Origin: Trichopria drosophilae
Taxonomy: Eukaryota; Arthropoda; Insecta; Hymenoptera; Diapriidae
Length of the DNA: 64,000 bases
Direction of reading: 5' to 3'
Assembly (NCBI GenBank): GCA_030407085.1
Contig: CM059587.1
Location: forward strand, 70,047,001 to 70,111,000
The translations under genes and the position numbers were made by a program. Shown here one piece after another: positions 55,966 to 64,000 of the stretch. A model generated the notes under the pieces. The model made no database searches and had not been told where the DNA came from. It saw only the letters and a list, made by a program, of their open reading frames with translations. The number at the start of each line of letters is the position of its first letter. Position 1 is the stretch's first letter.

Positions 55966-56238
55966 AGTCTAAAAAAAAATTTTTTAATTGTCCAACTTTG
56001 AGTTGGAACATGTAGATATGCAGGCCCTACAGTTTATAGTGGGTTCCGAACCACTCGTAATTCTAATTTCGAAATAAAGAAACATAATATTAAATAAAAG
56101 TTTGTTTTTCTTATAAAGGTGTTTTATAATTATTTCTAACTTCTTATTTCTATTATATGTACAAATTTTAGATATATTTACAATTTCTATTTTATTCTTA
56201 TAAATTCTGCATTTCACTTATAGTGAGATGTGGATGGT

Positions 56239-57035
56239 TTAGCCATTTTCCATCTCCTTTATTATTTCGTGGCATTCTTTTTCCTCCAATAGCTCCCTCG
56301 CAAAACGGGAGAAGGACCCGCATTTTTCTCCATCCCTGAGGATATCGTGGAGACTGATTTCTGTTCCTTTTATTTCTTGTAGATATTCTCTCCTGATCTC
56401 GGCATATTTATGGCATTGTGTTAATACATGCTTCGAGGTGTCAGCCTGTCCACACGAGCATAGCTCTGTGGTTTTATTTATTCCTATATGGTATTTCCAA
56501 TGCCTGAAATTACCATGTCCCGTGAGGAACTGGTTTAGCCATTTATTTGGTTGGATCCATTTGTATTTCAGTTTCTCACTCACCACAGGTAGGTCCTCGT
56601 GCGTGATCCTCCCCCTGTCTGTCGCATCCCAGTCCTCTTGCCATTGGCCAAGGAGTGTTTCATAGACCTGATCTCTCGCAGTGCGTTGATGTTCTTTTCT
56701 GACCCTGTCATCATCACTGTCAACTGGCGCGTATGAGTAGCTGTTTATATTGAAATTTATTCCTTTTCGGATTTTGTAATTGGCTGCTCTTTTGTGTATT
56801 TCTAGATTGATTGGCAGTACTCCGGCGATAACCGGAGCTGCCATCCCTGATATTGTTTTGTACGCACCAGTGACCCTGATTAGGGCAAATCTCTGAGCCA
56901 TCAACAGTTTTTTCTTATCATCTGCTAAGAGTCTGTCTTGCCATCCAGACGCCGCATAGGCTGCGATCGGCACGAACAACCCTCCGTAAATCCTTCTCAG
57001 AGCCCCAAACCTAAGGCCCCCATTCGCTTTTTGCT
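56239..57035 (-). pseudogene. C-terminal part of a non-LTR retrotransposon ORF2
   Basis: Minus frame of 246 codons plus about 18 in-frame residues upstream (LRFGALRRIYGGL). It shows the thumb region QRFALIRVTGAYKTISG, WQEDWDATDRGRITHE, and then LTGHGNFRHWKYHIGI with the Cys/His motif CSCGQADTSKHVLTQCHKY near residue 170. This is the R1/related clade C-terminus, from a family different from the other copies in this window. 5'-truncated at the BEL junction near 57036, as expected for incomplete reverse transcription. AT-rich 3' region to about 56020. Confidence 0.75.
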
Positions 57036-57058
57036 ACCTGGCCAAGAGAGTTGAACAG

Positions 57059-58435
57059 TTGTCTTGTTTTTGTAGGGATATTCTGTACGTGACTATGCAT
57101 TTTCAAGTTAGTCTGGAAAGTTATTCGGAACCAATCCATCTCCTCATTGGAGCAGACTTATACGGGGCTGTTCTCTTAGATGGAGTGATTCACGGAGCTG
57201 TCAACCAACCCACAGCTCAGAACACGGTTTTCGGATGGGTCCTGACTGGCTGGACCTCAGACTCTTTTTTGACTGATCAAGATGCTTCAGTCACCACTCT
57301 AGCTCATCACAGCGTAAATCACGACCTACTTGTTTCCGCATTGCAACGGTTTTGGGAAATTGAAAGCATCACTCCGCGTCCGATCTTTACCGCTGACGAT
57401 GAACGCTGTGAGGCTCATTTTCGCGAAACCCATTATCGAGATGATGTCGACCGATACATTGTACGACTGCCATTTCGCACGCCGTCTCCCATTAAACTTG
57501 GAGACTCACGGAAGGCCGCTCTTCTATGTTTCAAGAGCCTAGAGCGTCGCTTATCACGCGCACCTAATGATGAGCAAGCTTATAAGGCATTCATGCTTGA
57601 CTATGTCGAACAAGGTCACATGACTCGCACCGGTCCCGCAATTATACCAGAGTCGGTTTTTTATCTGCCCCACCATGGCGTAAAAAAAGATTCGAGTACG
57701 ACAACCAAGCTTCGCGTTGTCTTTAACGCTTCTCAGAAGTCCACCAACTTTTCATCATTAAATGACCATTTACTCACGGGTCCCAAACTCCAGGCTGATT
57801 TGAGCGATGTTCTGTTCCAGTGGCGAACTTTCGAGTTTGTCTACTGCGCAGATATCGCGCAAATGTACCGACAGATTTTGGTCGACCCTAGTGACCGTGA
57901 CTACCAGCGGGTTCTTTGGCGCTCCGACCCAGCAGCACCTATTGAAGAGTATCAGCTGAATACGGTGACATTTGGGGTTTCATGTGCTCCATATCTCGCC
58001 CTACGCGTCCTGCAACAGCTCAATCGCGACGAAGGGGCTCGCTTTCCGCTAGCATCGCCCATTTTAAGGTGCGGACTCTACGTTGATGATTGTCTGTTCG
58101 GCGCTCATTCCATTCTTGCCGCACGGCAATCTCGTGAACAGTTGGTTGACCTTCTAGCAGCAGGTGGTTTCCTACTTCGGAAATGGGCAAGCAATTCAGC
58201 GGACCTACTAACTGGAATAGACCCAACGAATCACGGCCTAGTTTCTGAGAAGCTACTTCAGACCGACGAAGACATTCAGCTACTAGGCGTCTTTTGGAAC
58301 CCTCTACGAGACGTCTTTCAGTTCCAAGTCTCTCTGGAGAATCCGGTGTGCCTCACGAAACGTTCACTTCTCTCCCTCATAGCGCGCTTGTTCATATCCC
58401 TTGGGTTGGGTCGCCCCAGTTATCGTAACAGCTAA
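57059..58435 (+). pseudogene. BEL/Pao pol: protease remnant and reverse transcriptase
   Basis: 458 codons. Residues 28-60 (IHLLIGADLYGAVLLDG, TVFGWVLTG) are the end of the BEL aspartic protease domain. The polymerase starts near residue 165 (HGVKKDSSTTTKLRVVFNAS at 208-225), with LTGPKLQADLSDVLFQWRTF, VYCADIAQMYRQILVD (first catalytic Asp), TFGVSCAPYLALRVL and YVDDCLFGA at 341 (58079-58090). YVDD is the usual BEL/Pao active site. The frame slips near 58394, after IARLF, where family members read DPLGWVAP. Confidence 0.85.
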
Positions 58436-60130
58436 AGTTTTCTTACAGCAGCTGTGGCTTCTTTCTTTAGACTGGGATACCCCATCTTCCTGATGAACTA
58501 CAAATAAAATGGAACGCATTTTACTCCACCTTACCATGTCTAAGCTCTTTCTCGATACCGAGATGGACCGGACAAAATCCGAATATGTTAGAGTGTACGC
58601 TACACAGCTTTGCGGACGCCTCTAATACCGCATACGCTGCTGTGGTCTACATCCGCGTAGTCCGATCTGATGCCCCTCCGATAGTCTCTCTCTCTGGTTA
58701 TGAGTAAGACCAAGGTTGCTCCAATCAAGCAGCTGAGCACACCACGACTCGAACTATCTGCAGCGGTTCTTCTCGCCCGGGTTCTTGTGACTATACGCAA
58801 AATCTCGCAATTCGCCTCAGTGCCAGTTGTGTGTTGGTCGGACGCCACTATTGTGCTACACTGGCTCCAAGATCACTCCACCCGTTGGAAAACCTTTGTG
58901 GCCAATAGAGTCTCCGAAATACAAACCACTCTTCCGTCCATCCCGTGGCAACATGTCCCGAGTCGTGACAACCCGGCTGACCTCGCATCCAGAGGCTTAT
59001 CAGCGTCGGAATTACTCAAATGTGATTTGTGGAAATTCGGTCCGTCTTGGTTGAATCAAACGCCTGACACTTGGCCAAATCGTCCGCCTCCGCTCGAAGA
59101 CGATGCACCTCTGGAAGCCAAAGTTCACGCGTTTCCAGTAGTCGATAAGTCGCCAACAACTTTAGACCGCATAGCTCTAAGTTCATCGTCGTGGTTACGA
59201 ATCCTGCGCGTAACCTCCTATATGCTACGGTGGCGACAATGCTTAAAGGGCAGACTCACAACCGGTCCATTAGCTGCGGAAGAAAATCGCATCGGCTTTT
59301 TAAGCGTTTTTCGATGTCTTCAGACCACTCTGTTGCCTCAGGAACTCTACGCTTTACAGAACAATCAGGCTGTTTCTCCCCGAAGCCCAATCGCTTCGTT
59401 GAACCCTTACATTGACGAGGATGGTCTAATTCGTGTCGGTGGGCGCTTGGCAAACGCAGATCTGTTGATTACAGTAAAGCACCCCGTTGTATTGTGTAAT
59501 CATCCAGTTGTCCGACTTTTAATTTATCATATACATCTTCGTTGTCTCCACGGTGCTATTTCACTATCCCACCGATCATTACGGCAATCAGTGTGGCTGG
59601 TGCAAGGAAAGAAAATCGTCCGTTCAGTGATTTTTCATTGCATCACTTGCGCTCGTTTTCGAGCTCAAACGCCGAGCCAGCTGATGAGTGATTTACCAAC
59701 TCCACGTGTGACTCGACCTGAGCGTCCTTTCACGCACTGTGGTGTGGATTACGCCGGACCAATACAGGTGCGTACAGCTGGTGGACGTGGACACAAGGCC
59801 CACTCGGCATATATCGCCTTATTTGTGTGCCTAGCTGTTAAGGCAGTTCACCTAGAGTTGGTTTCGGACTACTCCGCATCTGCCTTCATTGCCTCCTATA
59901 AACGCTTTACATCGCGGCGCGGATTGCCCACCTGTATGTACAGCGATAATGGCCCTAACCTTGTTGGCGGAAGCAAGGAAATCCGCGAGGCTTTTCAGGA
60001 AGCAATTGCAGAGAGTGGGTTTAAGGAGCTGCTTGCAAATGACGGCACCTCGTGGCAATTCATCCCTCCAGCGTCTCCCCACTTTGGCGGATTTGGGAGG
60101 CTGGCATCAAGCAGGCAAAGTTTCATCTGA
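58436..60130 (+). pseudogene. BEL/Pao pol: RNase H and integrase
   Basis: 58436-58699 in shifted frames gives VIVTAKVFLQQLWLLSLDWD and SFADASNTAYAAVVYI (RNase H Asp). From 58700 the frame is open for 476 codons: LSTPRLELSAAVLL (Glu), CWSDATIVLHWLQ (Asp), VPSRDNPADLASRGL (Asp), then the integrase zinc-binding part (HIHLRCLHG ... HCITCARF), CGVDYAGP (Asp at residue 350), MYSDNGPNLVGG (Asp at 416) and FIPPASPHFGG. The RNase H degrades template RNA; the integrase inserts the cDNA. Confidence 0.85.
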
Positions 60131-60660
60131 AACGAGTTTTAAAGGATCACACACCCACGTTCGAAGAATGCACGACATTGTTGTGTGAAATCGAATGTGC
60201 ACTGAATTCCCGTCCTCTCGGTCCGCTTTCCAACGATATAGAAGATCTTGACGCTCTAACTCCAGGACACTTCTTGGCCAATGGGCCATTGAATGCAGTC
60301 CCGGAACTTTCGCTGCTTTCGTTGCCTGTGAATCGTTTGTCACGATGGCAACTTTGTCGTCAAATTTACGAAAGGTTTTGGCGATTGTGGACGACGGACT
60401 ACCTGCTCTCGCTGCAGCATAGGTCAAAATGGCGACGCGTAGAGCCTTCTGTACAGATTGGATAGATGGTTCTGTTAAAGAAACCAAAGGAACCACCGAC
60501 TAAATGGCCTTTAGCTCGCGTGATTAGATGTCACCCGGGTGATGACTCCCTCACACGAGTTGTAACGGTCCGTACTGCAACGTCGGAGTTCACGCGCCCT
60601 CTAACTCAAATCGCGCTCTTACCGATCGATTTAGAGGCTCAAGAAAATCACGCAAATTAG
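60052..60660 (+). pseudogene. BEL/Pao integrase C-terminal part
   Basis: After a slip near 60095 the frame gives EAGIKQAKFHLKRVL (catalytic Glu), LLCEIECALNSRPLGPLS, LTPGHFLANGPLNAVPE and SRWQLCRQIYERFWRLW. A TAG at 60463-60465 replaces the residue after QIG; the frame continues MVLLKKPKEPPTKWPLARVI, HPGDDSLTRVVTVRTA and ends TAG at 60658-60660. This is the integrase tail with the GxxVLxK fold common in BEL/Pao. Confidence 0.8.
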
Positions 60661-60773
60661 TCTTAAGTAGTTTAAGCTAGTTGTAAGTCACTGCACATTA
60701 TAATGTACGCGTCATTTGCGTAAAACTCTATGTAAGTTTGCGAGCCCCCTGATGGGCCTCACGGGGGGCGGTA

Positions 60774-61046
60774 TGTCGCGATTCGCATTCATAACTTGAT
60801 ATTTTGAATTCTTATATCGACGCGGCAATACAATTTGACAATTATATTCAATTTGGTAACAGCGCAGTAAATATTCTCGAATGTTCCTTCGTCGTCCGGT
60901 CCGATTTCCGGATTTATGGCACGTGCCAGTTCGATTGCAATTACTGTCGGAAGCGAATGCGTCGAGTACGACCTTTTCCGAAATATAGTGTAAATTCACG
61001 GCATCGCACCCGTATTTCGCAGTAATAAATTCGCGAATAAATGACA
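60774..61046 (+). mobile_element. 3' LTR of the BEL/Pao element
   Basis: Starts TGTCGCGATTCGC just after the purine tract at 60762-60771 and plausibly ends at AAATGACA (61046), giving TGTC..GACA ends and 273 bp. The right boundary rests on the inverted dinucleotides only, as there is no 5' LTR to compare. Confidence 0.55.
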
Positions 61047-61745
61047 TCTGCTAACCATTAACCTAAGTCTTTTCTTTGAAGAAAAAATACCTTCAGTACC
61101 CGATACATCGCCTCGAAGATTTTGGACTTTTTCATTCATTGCCGCGACAGTGTCCACACACCAGAAATTTATTAAATATATAACCATTGTGAAATAATAA
61201 TTTTGATTTTTTGTGGTTCAAAATGAAATGAAGAGGCATTTTGCATCGATTAAACGCACGTATTCAGAATTCACCAGTAACTGACCATTATTATCATTAT
61301 ATTCAATATATTAGTAGATTTTATGCAATTCTGTGTGCAAAGTGTGACTTTGCGCATTTAAATTTGCGGGCGCAAATTAAAACGTTGCACAAAGTAGAAT
61401 TGCATAAAATATCGTAAACAACGCATGCCCAGCTTCATCTCAGTCGCGCGAGAGCGTCTCATTCGTCGCCGAATACGTCGGCGCACAGTGTGAAACGTGT
61501 GGAATTCGGCAAGACAATAATCGGTGCCGGGGGTCAAATCTGGTCCAATCGGTCTAAATTTATTTTTAAATACTCGTAAGGGATCGTACTTCAATGCCTC
61601 ACTGCGAAAATAAAGAAATATTTAAGTGTGAAGAAGGAAAATTGAATACCGTAAGCAATATAACATTTATAAAAATATACGCGAATAGTCTTAGGTCGAT
61701 TTTCGCTATTTCACTTTAATTTTTTACACTCGACAACAATATCTA
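61047..61745. other. DNA without supported gene
   Basis: A 78-codon minus frame at 61358-61594 is Arg-rich (RRRIRRRMRRSR) and derives from CGCCGxCG words; not recognised. GTCGCCGAATACGTCGGCGC at about 61458 is a short dyad. Confidence 0.35.
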
Positions 61746-61749
61746 TACG

Positions 61750-62060
61750 TTTTTGGGATCGTTGATTACGAATCGGATATCAGCTTTTCAAAATTCAAAA
61801 TGGCTAATTCAATATGGCGGACGAATTTAAAAAAATGAAACGAAACCGTTTGAAACTCGTTACTCGGGGGTTTTTGCGGTCGCTGACTTCGATTTTGGTA
61901 TCAGATTTTAAAAATTCAAAATGGCGGATCCAATATGGCGGACGAATTTTAAAACATTAAACGAAATCGCCTGAAACTCGTTACTCGGGGTTTTTTTGGG
62001 TCGCTGATTACGATTCTGGTATCGAATTTTAAAAATTCAAAATGGCAGTTCATCATGTTG
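61750..62060 (+). repeat. 121-bp tandem repeat with CCAATATGGCGGA motif
   Basis: ATTCAAAATGGC begins at 61793, 61914 and 62035, exactly 121 bp apart. Each unit contains CAATATGGCGGACGAATTTxA, CTGAAACTCGTTACTCGGGG and CGATTxTGGTATC. About 2.5 copies. Shares the AATATGGCGG motif with 16.1 kb and 34.9 kb. Confidence 0.85.
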
Positions 62061-62199
62061 GGATTAGATTGTTTCGATACTACAAGGCCTAGCATGAACG
62101 TATTCAATTTTCAGCCGAAAACATTTGACCGTTATTGGTACGTTGTTATTTCGATTAGAAATAGACTAGACCCTTTACCACGACAAGGTTACGGTCTTC

Positions 62200-62450
62200 A
62201 AAGCGTTTTTTTTTTATTTTTTTTTACTTTTTTTAATTTAATTTTATTTTTTTTATTTTCACTTTATTTTCTTTTTTTTTTATTTTCAGATTTTTATTCT
62301 TTTTTTTTTATTTTTAGTTTTTTATTATTTTTTTAAAATTTTATTTCTTTTATTGTTTTTTTTTTTAATTTTCCGTTTTTTATGGTCTTTCTGATTTTCA
62401 ATTTTTTGTATTTCTTTTGCACTTTTATTTTTTTTTATGTTTGATATTTT
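62200..62450. repeat. T-rich low-complexity tract
   Basis: About 85% T, with TTTTTATTTT units. Confidence 0.85.
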
Positions 62451-62752
62451 TTAAATTGCTTAGAGAAATTCATGACAAAAATTGACGAGCATCTTCTGTC
62501 AGAGGTTTTCCTCTTTTTTTTTTCTTTCATACGCAAAGAACTGATAAGTGGGTCAGTATTTATCATAAAGTAATGCAATATATCTAAATTGCTTGATTCG
62601 CGGTTCACCATTCTGCTATGATTTAATCGTGCATTTTGAAAAATTTTGTTATTCGCCTCTTGGTACTCCTCGGAATACCAGCCAATAGGAAACTTGAAAC
62701 ACCGAATGATTTTACTGCCGTGTATTAAAATTTTGTGAACGGATAGCGGCAT
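62435..62752 (-). pseudogene. C-terminal fragment of a multicopy DNA-transposon-like protein
   Basis: Minus frame of 105 codons starting near 62752: MPLSVHKILIHGSKII, CFKFPIGWYSEEYQEANNKI, RLNHSRMVNRESSN and DILHYFMINTDPLISSLR. I recall the pattern 'PIGQLSEEAQEARNK ... DPVISSLR' at the end of a multicopy protein in insects and other arthropods, whose family name I cannot give. The upstream part is cut off by the non-LTR element at 62753. Confidence 0.5.
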
Positions 62753-62754
62753 GT

Positions 62755-64000
62755 TATACCATTGGTATTGTTCTTGGAGGCGACTTTAACTGCCGAGTAG
62801 GAACTTCAGACCCATACTCCGACTTCCCACAGATATTTGAAGGCTCGTCAATCCGCATGCGGAGGCAGACACACGATGAACTATGCAACACCCGTGGAGT
62901 CCTTCTGTCCGAATTTATGCAGACAAACAATTTCGTCTTATTAAATGGGCGCTGTACCAGCGACGTTCCGGCGCACTTTACTTTTCTCGGACATAAGGGC
63001 TTCAGTGTTGTCGACCTTGTATGGGTTTCGGCCCTACATTTTCCCTTCATAGACGACCTAAAGACAGGCGACGACCTACACGGTTCAGAACACTTACCGG
63101 TCTCCCTGTCACTACTGCTGATGTCGGAAAGTGCTAGAATAGAAACGCCTGGTGCCATGCCATTAGTGCGATTTTCGGGGTCGTTAGACGGGGTGAGTAA
63201 CTTTCGCGATATTTTAAGACTGCCGTTGTCAGCTACTACCGCAGAGAACTCGGAGTCTCTCGATGATCAATATGAGCTTCTCGTCAAATACCTGCGCGCA
63301 GCGGCGCTAAATGCAGGTGTATGCGTTAAATTTACTGTCAAAAGTACACGCTCTAGAACGGTATCTTCGAAGGCCTGGTTCGATAGGGATTGTACAAGCG
63401 CAAAACGAGCTTTCCACCATGCCCTGAAGCGTATGAGGAGAGACGCTTATTCTCCAAATTCGACTCGCACCTTTAAGACCGCGAAAAAAACGTATCTAGA
63501 CATAATAAAAAATAAGAACCTCCTCTATGCAAAAGAGGTAGCGGATAAGTTCGCGGGCGTCCGGAATGCGGCTGTTTTCTGGAACACATGTCGCCAATAT
63601 CGGAAAAAACCCCGTGCGGGTGCGCAGGTGTCCGGGGACGCCTGGGGGGCGTATTTCACAGAGATTTTTCCCCCTGAAGAGTGCCCCTCAGAGACGTTTT
63701 ACGGCACTTTTGACCCAGCTTTGGACTCGCCGATCACTTTAACAGAACTCAAAGACAGCATAAGGAGGCTGAAGATGGGAAGGGCAGTAGGCCCAGATGA
63801 GTTACCTGCCGAACTTTTTAAGTTTTTGGAAGACACGTGGCTCTCTCACCTCCTGCTACTTTTTAATAACATCCTTCTTCTGGAGACCTTTCCCAAAGGC
63901 TGGGCTCGGGCTTCGTTAATTGCTCTCTTTAAAAAAGGCGCGCGTGACGACCCGGCCAACTACAGACTGATCGCAATCACTAACGCCATAGCAAAGATCT
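62755..64000 (+). CDS. Non-LTR retrotransposon ORF2, uninterrupted, continues past window
   Basis: The + frame set by ATT at 62761 is open to the last base, with no stop in about 415 codons. It lacks the first part of the endonuclease: it starts inside GIVLGGDFNCRVGTSD, then FVLLNGRCTSDVPAHFTFLG, VVDLVWVS and GSEHLPVSLSL (catalytic Asp replaced by Glu-His at the usual SDH position). A basic linker (TVKSTRSRTVSSKAWFDRD) leads to ELKDSIRRLKMGRAVGPDEL, NNILLLETFPKGWARASLIA and DDPANYRLIAITNAIAKI, the first polymerase motifs. GxFN and AVGPDE point to an APE-type non-LTR element unlike the R1 copies. It replaces the upstream part of the minus-strand protein ending at 62752, consistent with a 5'-truncated insertion. 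Confidence 0.75.

Larger units (their letters stand above)
57036..61046 (+). mobile_element. BEL/Pao LTR retrotransposon, 5'-truncated, with 3' LTR
   Basis: The pol order protease remnant, reverse transcriptase, RNase H, integrase is followed by a purine tract (CGGGGGGCGG) and an LTR. Gag and the 5' LTR are missing at 57036, where a non-LTR fragment abuts. At least five frame disruptions: near 58394, 58485, 58690, 60095, and a TAG at 60463-60465. Confidence 0.85.

Noticed and set aside
62055..62336. 93-codon frame ending in Phe/Leu/Ser repeats
   Set aside because: The second half is translation of the T-rich tract; the first half has no family resemblance.
62754..63158. 134-codon minus-strand frame
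   Set aside because: The plus strand here is the endonuclease of a non-LTR element with conserved motifs and a much longer open frame.

Overview
This window looks like a stretch of arthropod, most likely insect, nuclear DNA made almost entirely of transposable elements in different states of decay. The background is AT-rich. Coding pieces belong to R1-clade and other non-LTR retrotransposons, BEL/Pao LTR elements, Tc1/mariner, P-element (THAP), hAT-like and TNP2-like DNA transposons. I see no convincing host gene, rRNA gene, functional tRNA or CRISPR array. A hymenopteran (ant- or bee-like) source is only a guess.

Layout. 1-2243: AT-rich sequence with a few unrecognised coding-like fragments. 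2244-3290: a 158/159-bp satellite with a trimeric higher-order pattern. 3451-12360: R1-type element copy 1 (+). Its ORF1 is split by a 4.1-kb long-terminal-inverted-repeat (TIR) transposon with a TTAA target duplication (4862-8969), which itself carries an inner inverted-repeat element. 12990-14242: a 1.25-kb near-perfect palindrome flanked by TTAA. 14885-19850: dispersed repeats, a broken unclassified protein and low-complexity DNA. 19830-21640: an R1-type fragment fused to a hAT-like fragment (-). 21780-23503: Tc1/mariner DD41D copy 1 (-). 23510-28500: repeat families, minisatellites and MITEs. 28526-32578: a four-exon P-element-like (THAP) transposase pseudogene (-) interrupted by a solo LTR. 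33490-39120: AT-rich repeats including tRNA-derived sequences. 39121-45430: R1 copy 2 (-), with a second R1-type element inserted in its 5' untranslated region. 47040-50005: an element with long TIRs and a TA target duplication, carrying mariner DD41D copy 2. 52115-56000: TNP2-like proteins, hairpins, a solo LTR and a MITE. 56239-57035: the 3' end of another non-LTR element (-). 57040-61046: a 5'-truncated BEL/Pao element with its 3' LTR. 61750-64000: tandem repeats, a DNA-transposon C-terminus (-) and an uninterrupted non-LTR reading frame (+) that runs off the right edge.

The window can be read as a stack of insertions. Several older copies preserve the empty site or a second copy of the interrupted sequence, so the order of events can be inferred without a database. 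Almost every protein has at least one stop or frameshift. The exceptions are the 1.25-kb non-LTR frame at the right edge, the 413-codon TNP2-like frame, and a spliced basic open frame inside the 4.1-kb element whose exon phases agree. Family names come from recalled motifs, since no search could be run.
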